Source: [Clostridium] symbiosum ATCC 14940
GTDB taxonomy: Bacteria > Bacillota > Clostridia > Lachnospirales > Lachnospiraceae
DNA: 46,482 nucleotides
Direction: 5' to 3'
Assembly: GCF_000466485.1 (NCBI RefSeq)
Contig: NZ_KE992858.1
Location: forward strand, 312 to 46,793
Each line of letters begins with the position of its first letter. Position 1 is the stretch's first letter. Under the pieces are notes generated by a model. The model saw nothing but the letters and a program-made list of their open reading frames with translations, had not been told where the DNA came from and ran no database searches. Below are positions 1-8,268 of the stretch, in pieces. Both the position numbers and the translations under genes were made by a program.

Positions 1-198
1 CCACCATCCCGTCCGCTGGCCGTACCGGCGGCGTTCTACGGGAATGCCGGCACGGGAAAAACGAAAGCAGTTTTTACGGATGAAGATACTGAGGAGGAAA
101 TTTTAGATACGGCTTTGGCGGATGATACAACAGTTACAATATCACCGGTACGAACGAATAGCATTTCAGAAATCATGACGGAAGCAATTACCGGATAG
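1..198 (+). CDS. 3' end of an unidentified protein (partial)
   Basis: An open frame enters from the window edge and ends with TAG at 196-198, giving 65 residues of a C-terminus. The visible part starts with proline/alanine-rich sequence, then a short GNAGTGKTKA stretch, then an acidic threonine-rich tail with no membrane segment. GTGKT superficially recalls a P-loop, but so close to a C-terminus and without a Walker B motif it is not convincing. A strong hairpin terminator follows 54 bp downstream, so this is the last gene of its unit. I do not recognise the family. Confidence 0.6.
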   Translation, partial: PPSRPLAVPAAFYGNAGTGKTKAVFTDEDTEEEILDTALADDTTVTISPVRTNSISEIMTEAITG

Positions 199-252
199 AA
201 CTAAACATTAAGGTAAAGAAAGACTGATATGGAAAGGAGATTCCAAGGCCTC

Positions 253-283
253 AGAACGTCCTTCCGGCGAGGACGTTCTTTTG
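253..283 (+). terminator. Intrinsic terminator after the partial gene
   Basis: A perfect 9-bp stem (AGAACGTCC at 253-261 with GGACGTTCT at 271-279), a 9-nt loop, and a short T run. It closes the transcript of the partial gene at the left edge. Confidence 0.8.
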
Positions 284-315
284 CCATAACGGATTAAACT
301 CTATCCGGCAAATCT

Positions 316-609
316 TTAAATTTCCATCTGCTCACTTTCCGTCAGGAACGAGAGGCAGTCCATAATTCCCGCCATATAGGCCAGCACATTATTATTTGTG
401 TCGATTTCTTCCCTTACTGCCAGCAGCTCGTCAACGGCCCGGCGCTCCTCCTGGGTCAGTTCTAATTCGCTGAATTTCCGTTCGGCTTCCTGCAGCTTAT
501 CCCAATGGTTACTGCAGCTTCGATCCATTTTATAAAATTCTGCAATCGTATCACCGGACATTCTGTCTGCCAGTCTCTTTAAAATTTTCCAGTATTCTTT
601 TTTCATCAT
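316..609 (-). CDS. Small hypothetical protein, 97 aa
   Basis: This is a 97-residue, charged, mostly helical protein with no signal peptide or membrane segment. The middle is rich in Glu, Arg and Leu and could form a helical hairpin or short coiled coil. The start is supported by AAAGGAGA just upstream of ATG-ATG at 609, so either Met could initiate. It stands alone, convergent with the partial gene to its left. A 7-bp tandem repeat lies 28 bp upstream of the start, where promoter elements would be expected. I do not recognise the family; the good ribosome site and coding-like composition make it likely real. Confidence 0.7.
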   Translation of the reverse strand: MMKKEYWKILKRLADRMSGDTIAEFYKMDRSCSNHWDKLQEAERKFSELELTQEERRAVDELLAVREEIDTNNNVLAYMAGIMDCLSFLTESEQMEI

Positions 610-636
610 TGATGTCTCCTTTAAGTATGAATTATG

Positions 637-664
637 TTATCGGTTATCTGTTATCTGTTATCTG
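637..664. repeat. 7-bp tandem repeat, four units, upstream of the 97-aa gene
   Basis: Four head-to-tail heptamers: TTATCGG at 637-643, then TTATCTG three times at 644-664. On the minus strand this is (CAGATAA)3 plus one variant, immediately upstream of the 97-aa gene. A TAACATAAT stretch between repeat and start could hold its -10 box. The rest of 610-900 shows no convincing gene. Confidence 0.75.
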
Positions 665-905
665 CAGTCTGCACGGCCTGAGGCGGTCCCCGGCATCCCG
701 TGCTCCTTCCGGTTTTCCGGCCGTATCTCTGAGATGTACATTTCTCCGCCGGTCTTGACGGACGAAAGTTTTCCATGGCATAAGCTCCTTCTACTGTTGA
801 TAAAAATATGGTATATGGAATAAAATCACCTCGGCCTGCCCGGATACGGCTCATATAAATGAAGCGTAGATATCAGTATCAGGACGGTTTTCCCTGTAAG
901 AAAAG

Positions 906-960
906 TTTAAGGAACTTTAAGAAAAATAGGGTGGGACAAAATCGGTCTATTATGTATAAT
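906..960 (+). promoter_or_regulatory. Promoter with direct-repeat operator for the MacB-like cassette
   Basis: A consensus -10 TATAAT lies at 955-960, with GGGACA at 933-938 as a plausible -35 (16-bp spacer). Just upstream, TTTAAG occurs at 906-911 and again at 916-921. Hexamer repeats one helical turn apart are typical of OmpR/PhoB-family response-regulator sites; that a two-component system controls this cassette is inference. Confidence 0.55.
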
Positions 961-1053
961 AAGATAGAACAACCATTCTAGCAGTCCGTAAGACTGAAAT
1001 CCACAATTAATAGTCAGGACCGTCGGCTGCAGAACAATACGGGAGGAACAGAC

Positions 1054-1824
1054 TTGGAAGAAATCGGCAAAGAACAGATAAAAGAGAGGATTCCCGCCAT
1101 ACAGGTGAGAAATTTATATAAAGTATACCGTGTCGGAGAGACAAAGGTATACGCCTTAAATGGTGTGGATTTTACAATGTATAAAGGTGAATTCTGTGCC
1201 ATCGTCGGTACCTCCGGTTCCGGGAAATCCACACTTTTAAATATGCTTGCGGGCCTTGAGAAGCCGACAAAGGGGGAAATTGTCATTGCCGGGAAACATA
1301 TTGAAAAGCTGAATGAGAACCAGCTGGTTTCTTTCAGAAGGGAAAGGGTCGGCTTCATCTTTCAGTCCTATAACCTGCTGAACACAATGAATGCGGTGGA
1401 GAATATAGCGCTGCCCCTGTCGTTCCAGGGAATTCCCAAGAAGAAACGGATAGACAGGGCCCAAAAATATCTGGAATTAGTGGGCCTTGAAAAGGTCGGC
1501 AGGCATATGCCCAACCAGATGTCAGGAGGACAGCAGCAGCGTGTGGGAATTGCCAGGGCGCTGGTGGTTCATCCTCAGATTATCTTTGCCGACGAGCCGA
1601 CCGGAAACCTGGATTCCAGGACAACGATGGAGGTTCTGAAACTGATGCAGAAGATTGTGCGGGAACATAACCAGACGCTTGTCATGGTCACCCATGACAA
1701 CCATCTCGCTACATATGCGGACAGGATATTTCATATTATCGACGGAAAGATCGTAAAGATAGAAGAGAATCACCAGCGAGCCGGTGAGGAGACAGAAGAC
1801 AGGGAGGGTGCTCAGGATGAATAA
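1054..1824 (+). CDS. ABC transporter ATP-binding protein, MacB/LolD-like
   Basis: A 256-aa ABC ATPase with Walker A GTSGSGKS (residues 52-59), signature MSGGQQQ, Walker B IIFADEP, the GNLDS D-loop and a VTHD switch histidine. GNLD and the short length fit the MacB/LolD/FtsE group, whose ATPases work with FtsX-type permeases in mechanotransmission rather than classical transport. The start is TTG at 1054 with GGGAGG at 1041-1046. Its 3' end overlaps the next gene by 8 bp and the cassette continues to 5024, so ATPase, secreted partner and permease are probably made together. The substrate (peptide, lipid or cell-wall signal) cannot be read from the sequence. Confidence 0.93.
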   Translation: MEEIGKEQIKERIPAIQVRNLYKVYRVGETKVYALNGVDFTMYKGEFCAIVGTSGSGKSTLLNMLAGLEKPTKGEIVIAGKHIEKLNENQLVSFRRERVGFIFQSYNLLNTMNAVENIALPLSFQGIPKKKRIDRAQKYLELVGLEKVGRHMPNQMSGGQQQRVGIARALVVHPQIIFADEPTGNLDSRTTMEVLKLMQKIVREHNQTLVMVTHDNHLATYADRIFHIIDGKIVKIEENHQRAGEETEDREGAQDE

Positions 1825-3679
1825 ATGGAAAAGACTGCCGGTTATTGCATTGCTTGTAATGCTGCTGGCGATAACGGGAACCAGGACGGTAACAGCCGAG
1901 ATGCTGGATATGAATGAGTTTAATGATGATATGATTACCGTTAACAAGGTGCCGAGAGGAAAAGCGGGAAGCAAGATTTCGATTAAGATGACAATCCATA
2001 ACACCGGCACAAAGGGTGATAACAACATAGAGAAAATCAGGCTGGCCAATTCTTATGAATATGAGCGGATTATGGAGCGGCAGTTTGGAGAGGCTGACGA
2101 CGGCGAAGACGGCGATCTCCGCTGGTACGATAAGTCCTTCCCGTTTGAGGCAGATTCTTCAACCTTCAAGGAGAAGGATGTCAACGTAAAACCCGGCTCT
2201 TCCAAATCGGTCACATTGAGCTATAAATTAAGGCGGGATCTGGCGGCCGGATACTATCAGGCATTCTTTATTATTGACGGAGGCACGGAGGTCGGAGTTA
2301 ATATCTGGGTTTCCGCCTATGACGGCTCCACCGAAGAGGATGAAAATACGAAAATCGAGTACGATTTTTCGATTGGAGACGGTCAGTTTACCCCTTTTGC
2401 CGCTTATAACCAGGTGATGAATTTTGGCGTCAACCTGACGAATACGGGATTAAAAAAGGTCTACGACGTGCGGGTGGAGATGCAGCTCGATGCCGATGTG
2501 ACAAAGTTCCCCTTTAATATTAACGAAGGAAATTACAGCCGGAAGATGGGGGATATGGAGCCGGGACAGATGGTTACGGTTCCCTACAGTATGGCGGTAC
2601 GGGAGGACGTAAAGTCGGGATTCTTCCCGATTCATTATCTGGTATCCTACCGGGAAGAGGAAAACGGTGATTTTTCAGAACCGGTTGACCTTATATTTTA
2701 TGTCCGCGTCAAAGGAGAAGACGATGATAAACTTTCGTCCGATGCGGGTGAAGAGGACAGAACAAAGGCCAGAATCATAGTCGACAGCTTTTCTACGGTT
2801 CCTGAAGAAGTGTTCGCAGGCCAGCCGTTTGAACTTCGGGTCAGAATGAAGAATGCCTCGTCTAATGTAACCTCCAGCAATATCATGTTTACCTTTGCCT
2901 CGGAGGAAGTGGAGAGCAGTCCTGTCTTTACTTCAGATTCCGGTTCGACTTCCATGGTAGTCAATCAGCTGGCGCCCGGCGCAACAACGGATCTGGTAAT
3001 GGTATTTAAATCATCACCGACAGCGGAGCAGAAGTCTTACACGATGACAATCAAAGAACAGTATGACAGCCCGGAATTTAAGAATGCAAAGGAAGAAGTG
3101 AAGATATCAATACCGGTAAAACAGGTTCCGAGACTGAATACGGGAACGATTGAAGTCATGCCGGACAGTATTAATGTTGGTTCCGAGACCAATGTTATGT
3201 TTGGTATCAATAATACCGGAAAGGTCCTTTTATATAACGTTATGGTGCGTTTTGAGGCCGATTCCATTCAGACGACAGATGCTTATGTCGGCAATATCAA
3301 ACCGGGTGATACCGGAAATCTGGACACGATGGTCTCCGGCGTGGCTCCGACCACAGATGAAGGCAAAGTGAAAATTATTATTTCATATGAAGATGAAAAT
3401 GGATTGACAACAGAGGTGGAGAAAGAGATGATCCTTTTCGTCAATGAGCCGATGGACGACCTCGGAGGAATGGAGGCCGGAAACATGGACGTTGACGGAA
3501 TGGGAGGAGCCGGCGGCATGGATGGGATGAACGGGGAACAGACCTTTTTCAGCCGGTATAAGAAGGTGATTTTCCCGGCAGCCGCGCTTTGCATTATCAT
3601 AATAGGAACAACCGTAATCGTTATCAGGAAAAAGAAGAAGGCAGCGCAGGAAGAAGGAATGGACGATGAGATTCTTTGA
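1817..3679 (+). CDS. Secreted, membrane-anchored COG1361-like (NEW3/CARDB-type) protein
   Basis: The protein has 620 aa. The ATG at 1817 is preferred over an in-frame start at 1784 because it has AGGGAGGG nearby and begins a good signal peptide (basic MNKWKR, hydrophobic core, cleavage near TVTAEM). The long extracytoplasmic part carries repeated beta-rich segments with NTG and PG turns typical of COG1361/CARDB/NEW3 Ig-like domains (about residues 40-180, 185-300, 330-430 and 435-540). A Gly/Met/Asp-rich linker leads to a C-terminal membrane helix and an RKKKK stop-transfer. It sits between ATPase and permease, overlapping both by a few bases, so it is likely the extracellular partner of the transporter. 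It takes the slot a HlyD/MacA adaptor would hold in Gram-negatives. Confidence 0.85.
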   Translation: MNKWKRLPVIALLVMLLAITGTRTVTAEMLDMNEFNDDMITVNKVPRGKAGSKISIKMTIHNTGTKGDNNIEKIRLANSYEYERIMERQFGEADDGEDGDLRWYDKSFPFEADSSTFKEKDVNVKPGSSKSVTLSYKLRRDLAAGYYQAFFIIDGGTEVGVNIWVSAYDGSTEEDENTKIEYDFSIGDGQFTPFAAYNQVMNFGVNLTNTGLKKVYDVRVEMQLDADVTKFPFNINEGNYSRKMGDMEPGQMVTVPYSMAVREDVKSGFFPIHYLVSYREEENGDFSEPVDLIFYVRVKGEDDDKLSSDAGEEDRTKARIIVDSFSTVPEEVFAGQPFELRVRMKNASSNVTSSNIMFTFASEEVESSPVFTSDSGSTSMVVNQLAPGATTDLVMVFKSSPTAEQKSYTMTIKEQYDSPEFKNAKEEVKISIPVKQVPRLNTGTIEVMPDSINVGSETNVMFGINNTGKVLLYNVMVRFEADSIQTTDAYVGNIKPGDTGNLDTMVSGVAPTTDEGKVKIIISYEDENGLTTEVEKEMILFVNEPMDDLGGMEAGNMDVDGMGGAGGMDGMNGEQTFFSRYKKVIFPAAALCIIIIGTTVIVIRKKKKAAQEEGMDDEIL

Positions 3680-5024
3680 TCTTTTATCAATGAGTGTCAA
3701 CAGTCTGCTGCGGAGAAAGCTCAGGACGTTTCTTACAGTCCTGGGAGTGGTGATAGGAACTGCCTCCATTGTGGTCATGATCTCCCTGGGAATCGGACTG
3801 AATAAATTCACGATGGAGCAGTATGAATCATCCGGCAGCCTGACGGCGATACGTGTCTATAATTACGACAGGGGAAACACGAATGATAAGACAAATCCGG
3901 AAGATGGTTTTATGACTGATGAAACCATGAAGGTTTTTGAGCGGATTCCTCATGTGGTCTCCGCTTACCCAAAGCTTAACATGTTTGTCATTATGAAGCA
4001 GGGTGTCTATGAGGGAAATATCCAGTTGATCGGAGTTCCCCGGGCTTCCATGAAGGACATTAAACTGGGACAGGGAGAGCTTCCTTCCCCCGATTCTCCG
4101 GATCTTGAGATGGTGGTGGGAAATATGGCGGCCCAGAATTTTTACAATTCAAAGACAGGAGAAGGATACTGGGACAGCGGTGAGATGCCGGACATAGATT
4201 TTATGAACAAACCGGTATTTACAATATTCGATACCGACAGCTATTATCAGTCCAAATACCCGTCCGGCGGGGATGGCAAGACTGCGGCAAAACCGCCGAA
4301 GAAATATATGCTGAAAACAGCCGGGATTGTTGAGGGAGGGCCGGAGGACTGGAATGAATACAGTTATGGCATATACGTTGACATTGAAAAGCTGAAAACC
4401 CAGCTAAAACAGATCTTCAAGAAGAAGCCGATACCCGGGCAGCCGACGAATAAAAAGGGTAAGCCCTATAATTACTTTGTCTATGAGCAGGCAACCGTGA
4501 ATGTGGACGACATGAAGAATGTTATTGAAGTTCAGAAAGCAATTAATAATATGGGATACGAAGCAAACAGCCAGATGGAATGGCTGGAGCAGTCCCAGAA
4601 GCAGTCCAATATGGTTCAGGCCGTGCTGGGCGGTATCGGAGCCGTCTCCCTGTTTGTAGCGGCGATCGGCATTGCCAATACGATGATGATGTCCATCTAC
4701 GAGAGGACAAAGGAGATTGGTGTTATTAAAGTACTCGGATGCGCAATGGGAAATATCAGAAGCATGTTCCTGATAGAGGCCGGATTTATCGGCTTTGTCG
4801 GCGGAGTTGCCGGTGTAATCCTGAGCTACGGCGTATCATTTCTGATTAATAAATTCCTGGCGGGAGCTTTGCTGTACGGTATGTCCAGCAAGCTGTCAAT
4901 GATACCGCCGTGGCTTGGATTTGCTTCCATCGGTTTTGCCATATTGATTGGTATGCTGGCCGGATTCTTCCCGGCGCTCAGAGCCATGAAACTGAGTCCG
5001 CTGGCGGCAATCAGGAATGATTAA
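3666..5024 (+). CDS. MacB-like ABC transporter permease (FtsX domain)
   Basis: A 452-aa permease with MacB topology. One N-terminal membrane helix (about residues 17-42) is followed by a large extracytoplasmic domain (about 45-315). Three C-terminal helices follow, with the FtsX hallmark stretch around IANTMMMSIYERTKEIGVIK. It overlaps the previous gene by 14 bp, and its ATG at 3666 has AAGGA upstream. With the two preceding genes it forms a complete export or mechanotransmission cassette. It ends 6 bp before the convergent MATE gene with no obvious terminator between. Family assignment is secure; substrate is unknown. Confidence 0.92.
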   Translation: MRFFDLLSMSVNSLLRRKLRTFLTVLGVVIGTASIVVMISLGIGLNKFTMEQYESSGSLTAIRVYNYDRGNTNDKTNPEDGFMTDETMKVFERIPHVVSAYPKLNMFVIMKQGVYEGNIQLIGVPRASMKDIKLGQGELPSPDSPDLEMVVGNMAAQNFYNSKTGEGYWDSGEMPDIDFMNKPVFTIFDTDSYYQSKYPSGGDGKTAAKPPKKYMLKTAGIVEGGPEDWNEYSYGIYVDIEKLKTQLKQIFKKKPIPGQPTNKKGKPYNYFVYEQATVNVDDMKNVIEVQKAINNMGYEANSQMEWLEQSQKQSNMVQAVLGGIGAVSLFVAAIGIANTMMMSIYERTKEIGVIKVLGCAMGNIRSMFLIEAGFIGFVGGVAGVILSYGVSFLINKFLAGALLYGMSSKLSMIPPWLGFASIGFAILIGMLAGFFPALRAMKLSPLAAIRND

Positions 5025-5030
5025 AACCAC

Positions 5031-6383
5031 CTAGTCAACTGTCGTCACATCCTGTTTCCATCTCCCGGTGGCAATATAGGCGAATACCAGGATTCCGCCC
5101 CCGAGGGTGGCGGCAGGGACGGCGATTCCAATTCCCAGGATTCCCATATTAAGACCCAGCGCAAGAGCCCAGGCGACGGGGATACGGATAACAATTCCCT
5201 GAAGAACATTGCTGCACAGAGTGATCAGGGTATGTCCGGTACCGGTGATAAAGCCGTTGGCGGAAAAGACAAATGCAGTCAGAAGATAGTCTGCACAGAA
5301 GCCGCGGATATACAGTGTGCCGTACCGGATTACCTCGGGTTCTCCGCGGGCCAGTATGCTCATAAACTGCGGCGTGAAGCTGATGCTTGCCAGGAACAGG
5401 GGAATACCGACTATGAGAGAAAGTCCAATCCCTTCTTTCAGGCAGGAGAGGGCGCGCTCATATTTTCTGGCGCCGATATTCTGGCCCGACATGACCGCCA
5501 TGGCTCCCGACATTGCGGAGCTGGGAAGCATGGCAATGTTATTGAATTTACCGGCCAGCTGAGCGGCTGCGGAAGCCGCGTAACCATACTGGTTGATCAG
5601 AGCCGTCAGAAACATGAAGGATACGGATGAGATACTGTTCTGAACGGCAGCGGGAAAGCCGATTTTAATAATTAAAAGAACCTTTGTACGGCTGAGCCTG
5701 AGATTCCTGCGTGTCAGCCGGAATATACTGCTTTTTCTGATCAGATATGCTGCGGAAATGACAAAACTGACTGCCTGGGATAGTACCGTTGCCCAGGCGG
5801 AGCCGTTCGGGCCCATTTTGAAGCCGGCAACAAATAAAAGGTCCAGAAACACATTAAGGGTCCCTGATATGGTTACAAATATCAGGGGCCTTTTAGAATC
5901 TCCGGTTCCGTTCAGAACCGAACTTATGGCATTGTATTCAAATACAAAAAAATTTCCCAGCATGCAGATTTGCATATAACTGCACGCATTCTCAAAGGAC
6001 TCGGCGGGAGTTCTGAGCAGAACCAGGAAGGGGCGGGCGGCAATGTACATGACGGCAGTCATAAAGACGGCGGCTAAGGCAAACAAAGTCAGCAAGGTTC
6101 CGATCGTCTGCTCTACATCCTCCCCGCGCCGCGCTCCGACATATTGGGATATTAAGACGGTTCCGCCGGAGGCGAAACCGATTATCAAAAATGTAAATGC
6201 AGATACAATCTCGCCTCCAATGCCGACTGCCGAACTTCCGGCAGCTCCGTTGACCCACTGGACGATCAGCATATCGGCAGTCATGTACAGATTTTGAATC
6301 AGGCTGGACAGGAAGAATGGAAAACTGAATAGGATCAGCTGCCTTCTTACACTGCCTTCGGTAAGACTGTGTCCAATCTGCAT
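5031..6383 (-). CDS. MATE family multidrug/sodium antiporter
   Basis: A 450-aa integral membrane protein with about 12 hydrophobic helices in two similar halves, as in MATE exporters (DinF/NorM-type). The N-terminus shows the family pattern GSVRRQLILFSFPFF with QNLYMTADMLIV, and the middle has GTGDSKRPL. Such proteins export cationic drugs or metabolites in exchange for sodium or protons. The start at 6383 is supported by AAGGAG about 10 nt upstream on the minus strand. It appears to be a single-gene unit, convergent with the MacB-like cassette. No adjacent regulator is evident. Confidence 0.93.
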   Translation of the reverse strand: MQIGHSLTEGSVRRQLILFSFPFFLSSLIQNLYMTADMLIVQWVNGAAGSSAVGIGGEIVSAFTFLIIGFASGGTVLISQYVGARRGEDVEQTIGTLLTLFALAAVFMTAVMYIAARPFLVLLRTPAESFENACSYMQICMLGNFFVFEYNAISSVLNGTGDSKRPLIFVTISGTLNVFLDLLFVAGFKMGPNGSAWATVLSQAVSFVISAAYLIRKSSIFRLTRRNLRLSRTKVLLIIKIGFPAAVQNSISSVSFMFLTALINQYGYAASAAAQLAGKFNNIAMLPSSAMSGAMAVMSGQNIGARKYERALSCLKEGIGLSLIVGIPLFLASISFTPQFMSILARGEPEVIRYGTLYIRGFCADYLLTAFVFSANGFITGTGHTLITLCSNVLQGIVIRIPVAWALALGLNMGILGIGIAVPAATLGGGILVFAYIATGRWKQDVTTVD

Positions 6384-6475
6384 GAGGTGAAACTCCTTTT
6401 CTTAAGTTTCTGGTTGTACATCTATTATGATAAGTCACAAATTATAATTCATAAATTATCAGTGCATCCGGTTTT

Positions 6476-6496
6476 CCGGAACTTGTTCCGGTTTTT
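6476..6496 (+). terminator. Orphan terminator-like hairpin
   Basis: A 6-bp stem CCGGAA/TTCCGG with loop CTTG is followed by TTTTT, reading on the plus strand. No plus-strand gene lies upstream, so it may block transcription of the antisense of the decayed gene here, or be a relic. Confidence 0.4.
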
Positions 6497-6499
6497 GGC

Positions 6500-6785
6500 T
6501 GAGGGTGTGCGCGGCGGCCGGCATGAATCAGTTCGATGGAGTTTACGGCGCTATGGTGTTTAATCTCATCGGCACAGTCGATCTAATAGGGGAGTATCTC
6601 TTCTGCATCGAGGGGGACCATACGGCCGCGTGTTTTACCGGCAGAACAGTCTGACGGATTTTCTCCAATGGTTACAATACCGGCGCCGCCTTTTGCGCGT
6701 TCTCCGCAGAGGGCTATGTTTGCCGGAGTAAAATATTCTTCCGGCATAAGATTGGAGACGCCCATGGGTGTCACTGTTAGACCAA
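6500..6785 (-). pseudogene. Remnant of an NADH:flavin oxidoreductase (old yellow enzyme family)
   Basis: On the minus strand the translation contains TPMGVSNLMPEEYFTPANI, then ERAKGGAGIVTIGE and GRMVPLDAEEILPY. These match the N-terminal barrel start of old-yellow-enzyme/enoate-reductase-type flavoproteins (APMG, YERAKGGAGLI). An in-frame TAG at 6583-6585 interrupts it. Reading through the stop, similarity continues with DEIKHHSAVNSIELIHAGRR, the next conserved block, and then disappears. The family normally has 350 residues or more (over 600 in the enoate-reductase group), so only about 95 codons survive. It has no credible ribosome site. It may be a relic of a redox step linked to the catabolic modules; that link is inference. 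Confidence 0.75.
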
Positions 6786-6887
6786 TCATACAAAAAAAGC
6801 AGAGTGAAGTCATTTCAGAAAACAGGCAGTTTATTTTAATATTTGTGCATCGGAGCGGAAAATGATCTAGCCCAATGCTGTAAATGG

Positions 6888-6916
6888 TATATTTTTTATT
6901 AAAAATATTGTATAAT
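6888..6916 (+). promoter_or_regulatory. Promoter of the first GntR pair
   Basis: A perfect -10 TATAAT lies at 6911-6916 in AT-rich sequence, about 30 bp before the coding region; the -35 (around 6888) is weak. The stretch TTTATTAAAAATATTGTATAAT resembles the region before the second GntR pair (18613-18639), suggesting a shared autoregulatory site. Confidence 0.5.
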
Positions 6917-6946
6917 TATAATCCAGGAGACGAGGTGGGACGAGAT

Positions 6947-7864
6947 ATGAGAATCAAAATCGATATGAACGGCAATTCACCGGCTTATATACAGATGTCG
7001 GCTCAGATTGCCGCGGCAATCAGGGCGGGAGAATACAGGCCGGGCGATAAACTGCCGTCGGAAGCAGAATTCTGCCATGAGACGGGACTGGCCAAAGGCA
7101 CGGTCAGAAAGACATTCGACAAGCTGGAAGAAGAAGGCTATATCCGAAGAGTGCACGGAAGCGGCACTTATGTTCAGGGCTGGCAGCCGGAACTGCGCAG
7201 GATGGTGCAGTTTGATAATAGCTGCAAAAAAGAAGGAATGAAACCGGACGAATGCTACCGGCTTTTGAAAGAAGCCTGCGGCCGTTTTTTTGCCGCTGAT
7301 ATTCCGGATCAGGCAGCGATGATTGACTGTACCCCGGAGATAGCGGGAGATATTACGAGAGAACTTGTAAAAATCTGGAACTTTGATATGAAATACTATC
7401 AGATTGACGGAGTACGCGCCGGAACATTTATCCCTCCGGAGGAGATATGGATTACAACAAAAACTCATTTTGAAGAGATTCTGGCTGTGGCTGAGAAGGC
7501 TGGAAAGGCACTTTTGCAGGTCAGGCTTTCGGTTCCCGCTACGGAAGAAGAGGAGATTGCCGCTTTGGATGATGACTGTCTGCTGGGCATAGTGTATGAC
7601 AGCCAGGATTTCCTGATGCATATCAGCCATACGCTGGCTTTGCTGGGAAGGCATAATACATATTATCTCTGCCAGAAAGAAGAATGGTGCGATAAAAAAA
7701 GAGCCATTCGGACAGAGGACATCATATGGCTGGTTTCCGTGCAGGAGGAAGAGATTATCAGGCAGATGGAGACGATGGGCAGCCATTATATTGTATTCAA
7801 TTACGGGGTAACGAAGGATTCATTGGATGAAATCAGGGCAATTATGGAGCAGAGAAGAAAATGA
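6947..7864 (+). CDS. GntR-family regulator, long form, with an unrecognised effector domain
   Basis: The protein has 305 aa. ATG 6947 is preferred over an upstream in-frame start because it begins the DNA-binding domain directly and is preceded by purine-rich AGGAGA and GAGGTGGGA. Residues 8-79 form a GntR winged helix with PGDKLPSEAEF, a recognition helix (GLAKGTVRKTF) and a wing (GSGTYV). The remaining 225 residues do not look like UTRA, FCD or aminotransferase-like domains. They contain DCTPEIAGDI, EEIWITTKTH, VYDSQDF and HNTYYLCQKEEW, all mirrored in the second long GntR at 18680. Its stop overlaps the ATG of the short GntR gene (ATGA), so the two are co-translated. It likely senses the solute imported by the ABC system downstream. 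Confidence 0.85.
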   Translation: MRIKIDMNGNSPAYIQMSAQIAAAIRAGEYRPGDKLPSEAEFCHETGLAKGTVRKTFDKLEEEGYIRRVHGSGTYVQGWQPELRRMVQFDNSCKKEGMKPDECYRLLKEACGRFFAADIPDQAAMIDCTPEIAGDITRELVKIWNFDMKYYQIDGVRAGTFIPPEEIWITTKTHFEEILAVAEKAGKALLQVRLSVPATEEEEIAALDDDCLLGIVYDSQDFLMHISHTLALLGRHNTYYLCQKEEWCDKKRAIRTEDIIWLVSVQEEEIIRQMETMGSHYIVFNYGVTKDSLDEIRAIMEQRRK

Positions 7865-8268
7865 CAGATAAAAAACCAGAGAAGAAAGAAACGCCTGTTT
7901 ATGGAAAGATTGTGGATGACGTCAGAAGCAGGATTGAGTCGGGACAGTGGAAAGAGGGTCAGAAGCTTCCCGGAGAGAGGGAACTCTGCAACCTGTATGG
8001 TGTGGCCCGGGGAACATTAAAAGCCGCTTTTTCCGAGCTTCAGAAAGCAGGGCTTATCAGACAGGTCCGGGGAAGCGGAACTTATGTGGAAAAGCGGGAT
8101 GGGAGAGGGAATGCTTTGGAAAAACAGGCGGATGAACTGGTAGCTTATCTGGCCTCTTTAAAACTTTCCAAGGCTGAGATACTGTCTCTTGGAAGAACGA
8201 TAATCTACAGTGATATAACGGCCCAGCACTTCCATAAGCAGCCGCTGTGCGATGACCGGAAAGAATAG
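7861..8268 (+). CDS. GntR-family regulator, short form (YtrA-like)
   Basis: The protein has 135 aa: a GntR winged helix over residues 10-85 (GQKLPGERELCNLYGVARGT, then GSGTYVEK), followed by about 45 residues of helical tail as in the YtrA subgroup, which lacks a large ligand domain. It overlaps the long GntR gene by 4 bp. A matching short partner follows the long GntR of module 2 (19598-19942), so the long/short pairing is a conserved arrangement here. The two may heterodimerise or bind shared operators; this is inference. Confidence 0.85.
   Translation: MTDKKPEKKETPVYGKIVDDVRSRIESGQWKEGQKLPGERELCNLYGVARGTLKAAFSELQKAGLIRQVRGSGTYVEKRDGRGNALEKQADELVAYLASLKLSKAEILSLGRTIIYSDITAQHFHKQPLCDDRKE

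Noticed and set aside
651-854. 67-aa minus-strand open frame
   Set aside because: No ribosome site, overlaps the 7-bp repeat, and the composition is not protein-like.
1784-1816. Upstream start for the COG1361-like protein
   Set aside because: It would add 11 charged residues before a clear signal peptide and lies inside the ATPase gene; ATG 1817 has a better ribosome site.
6977-7786. 269-aa open frame antisense to the long GntR gene
   Set aside because: The GntR domain and its paralogue support the plus strand; the antisense frame has no ribosome site or motifs.
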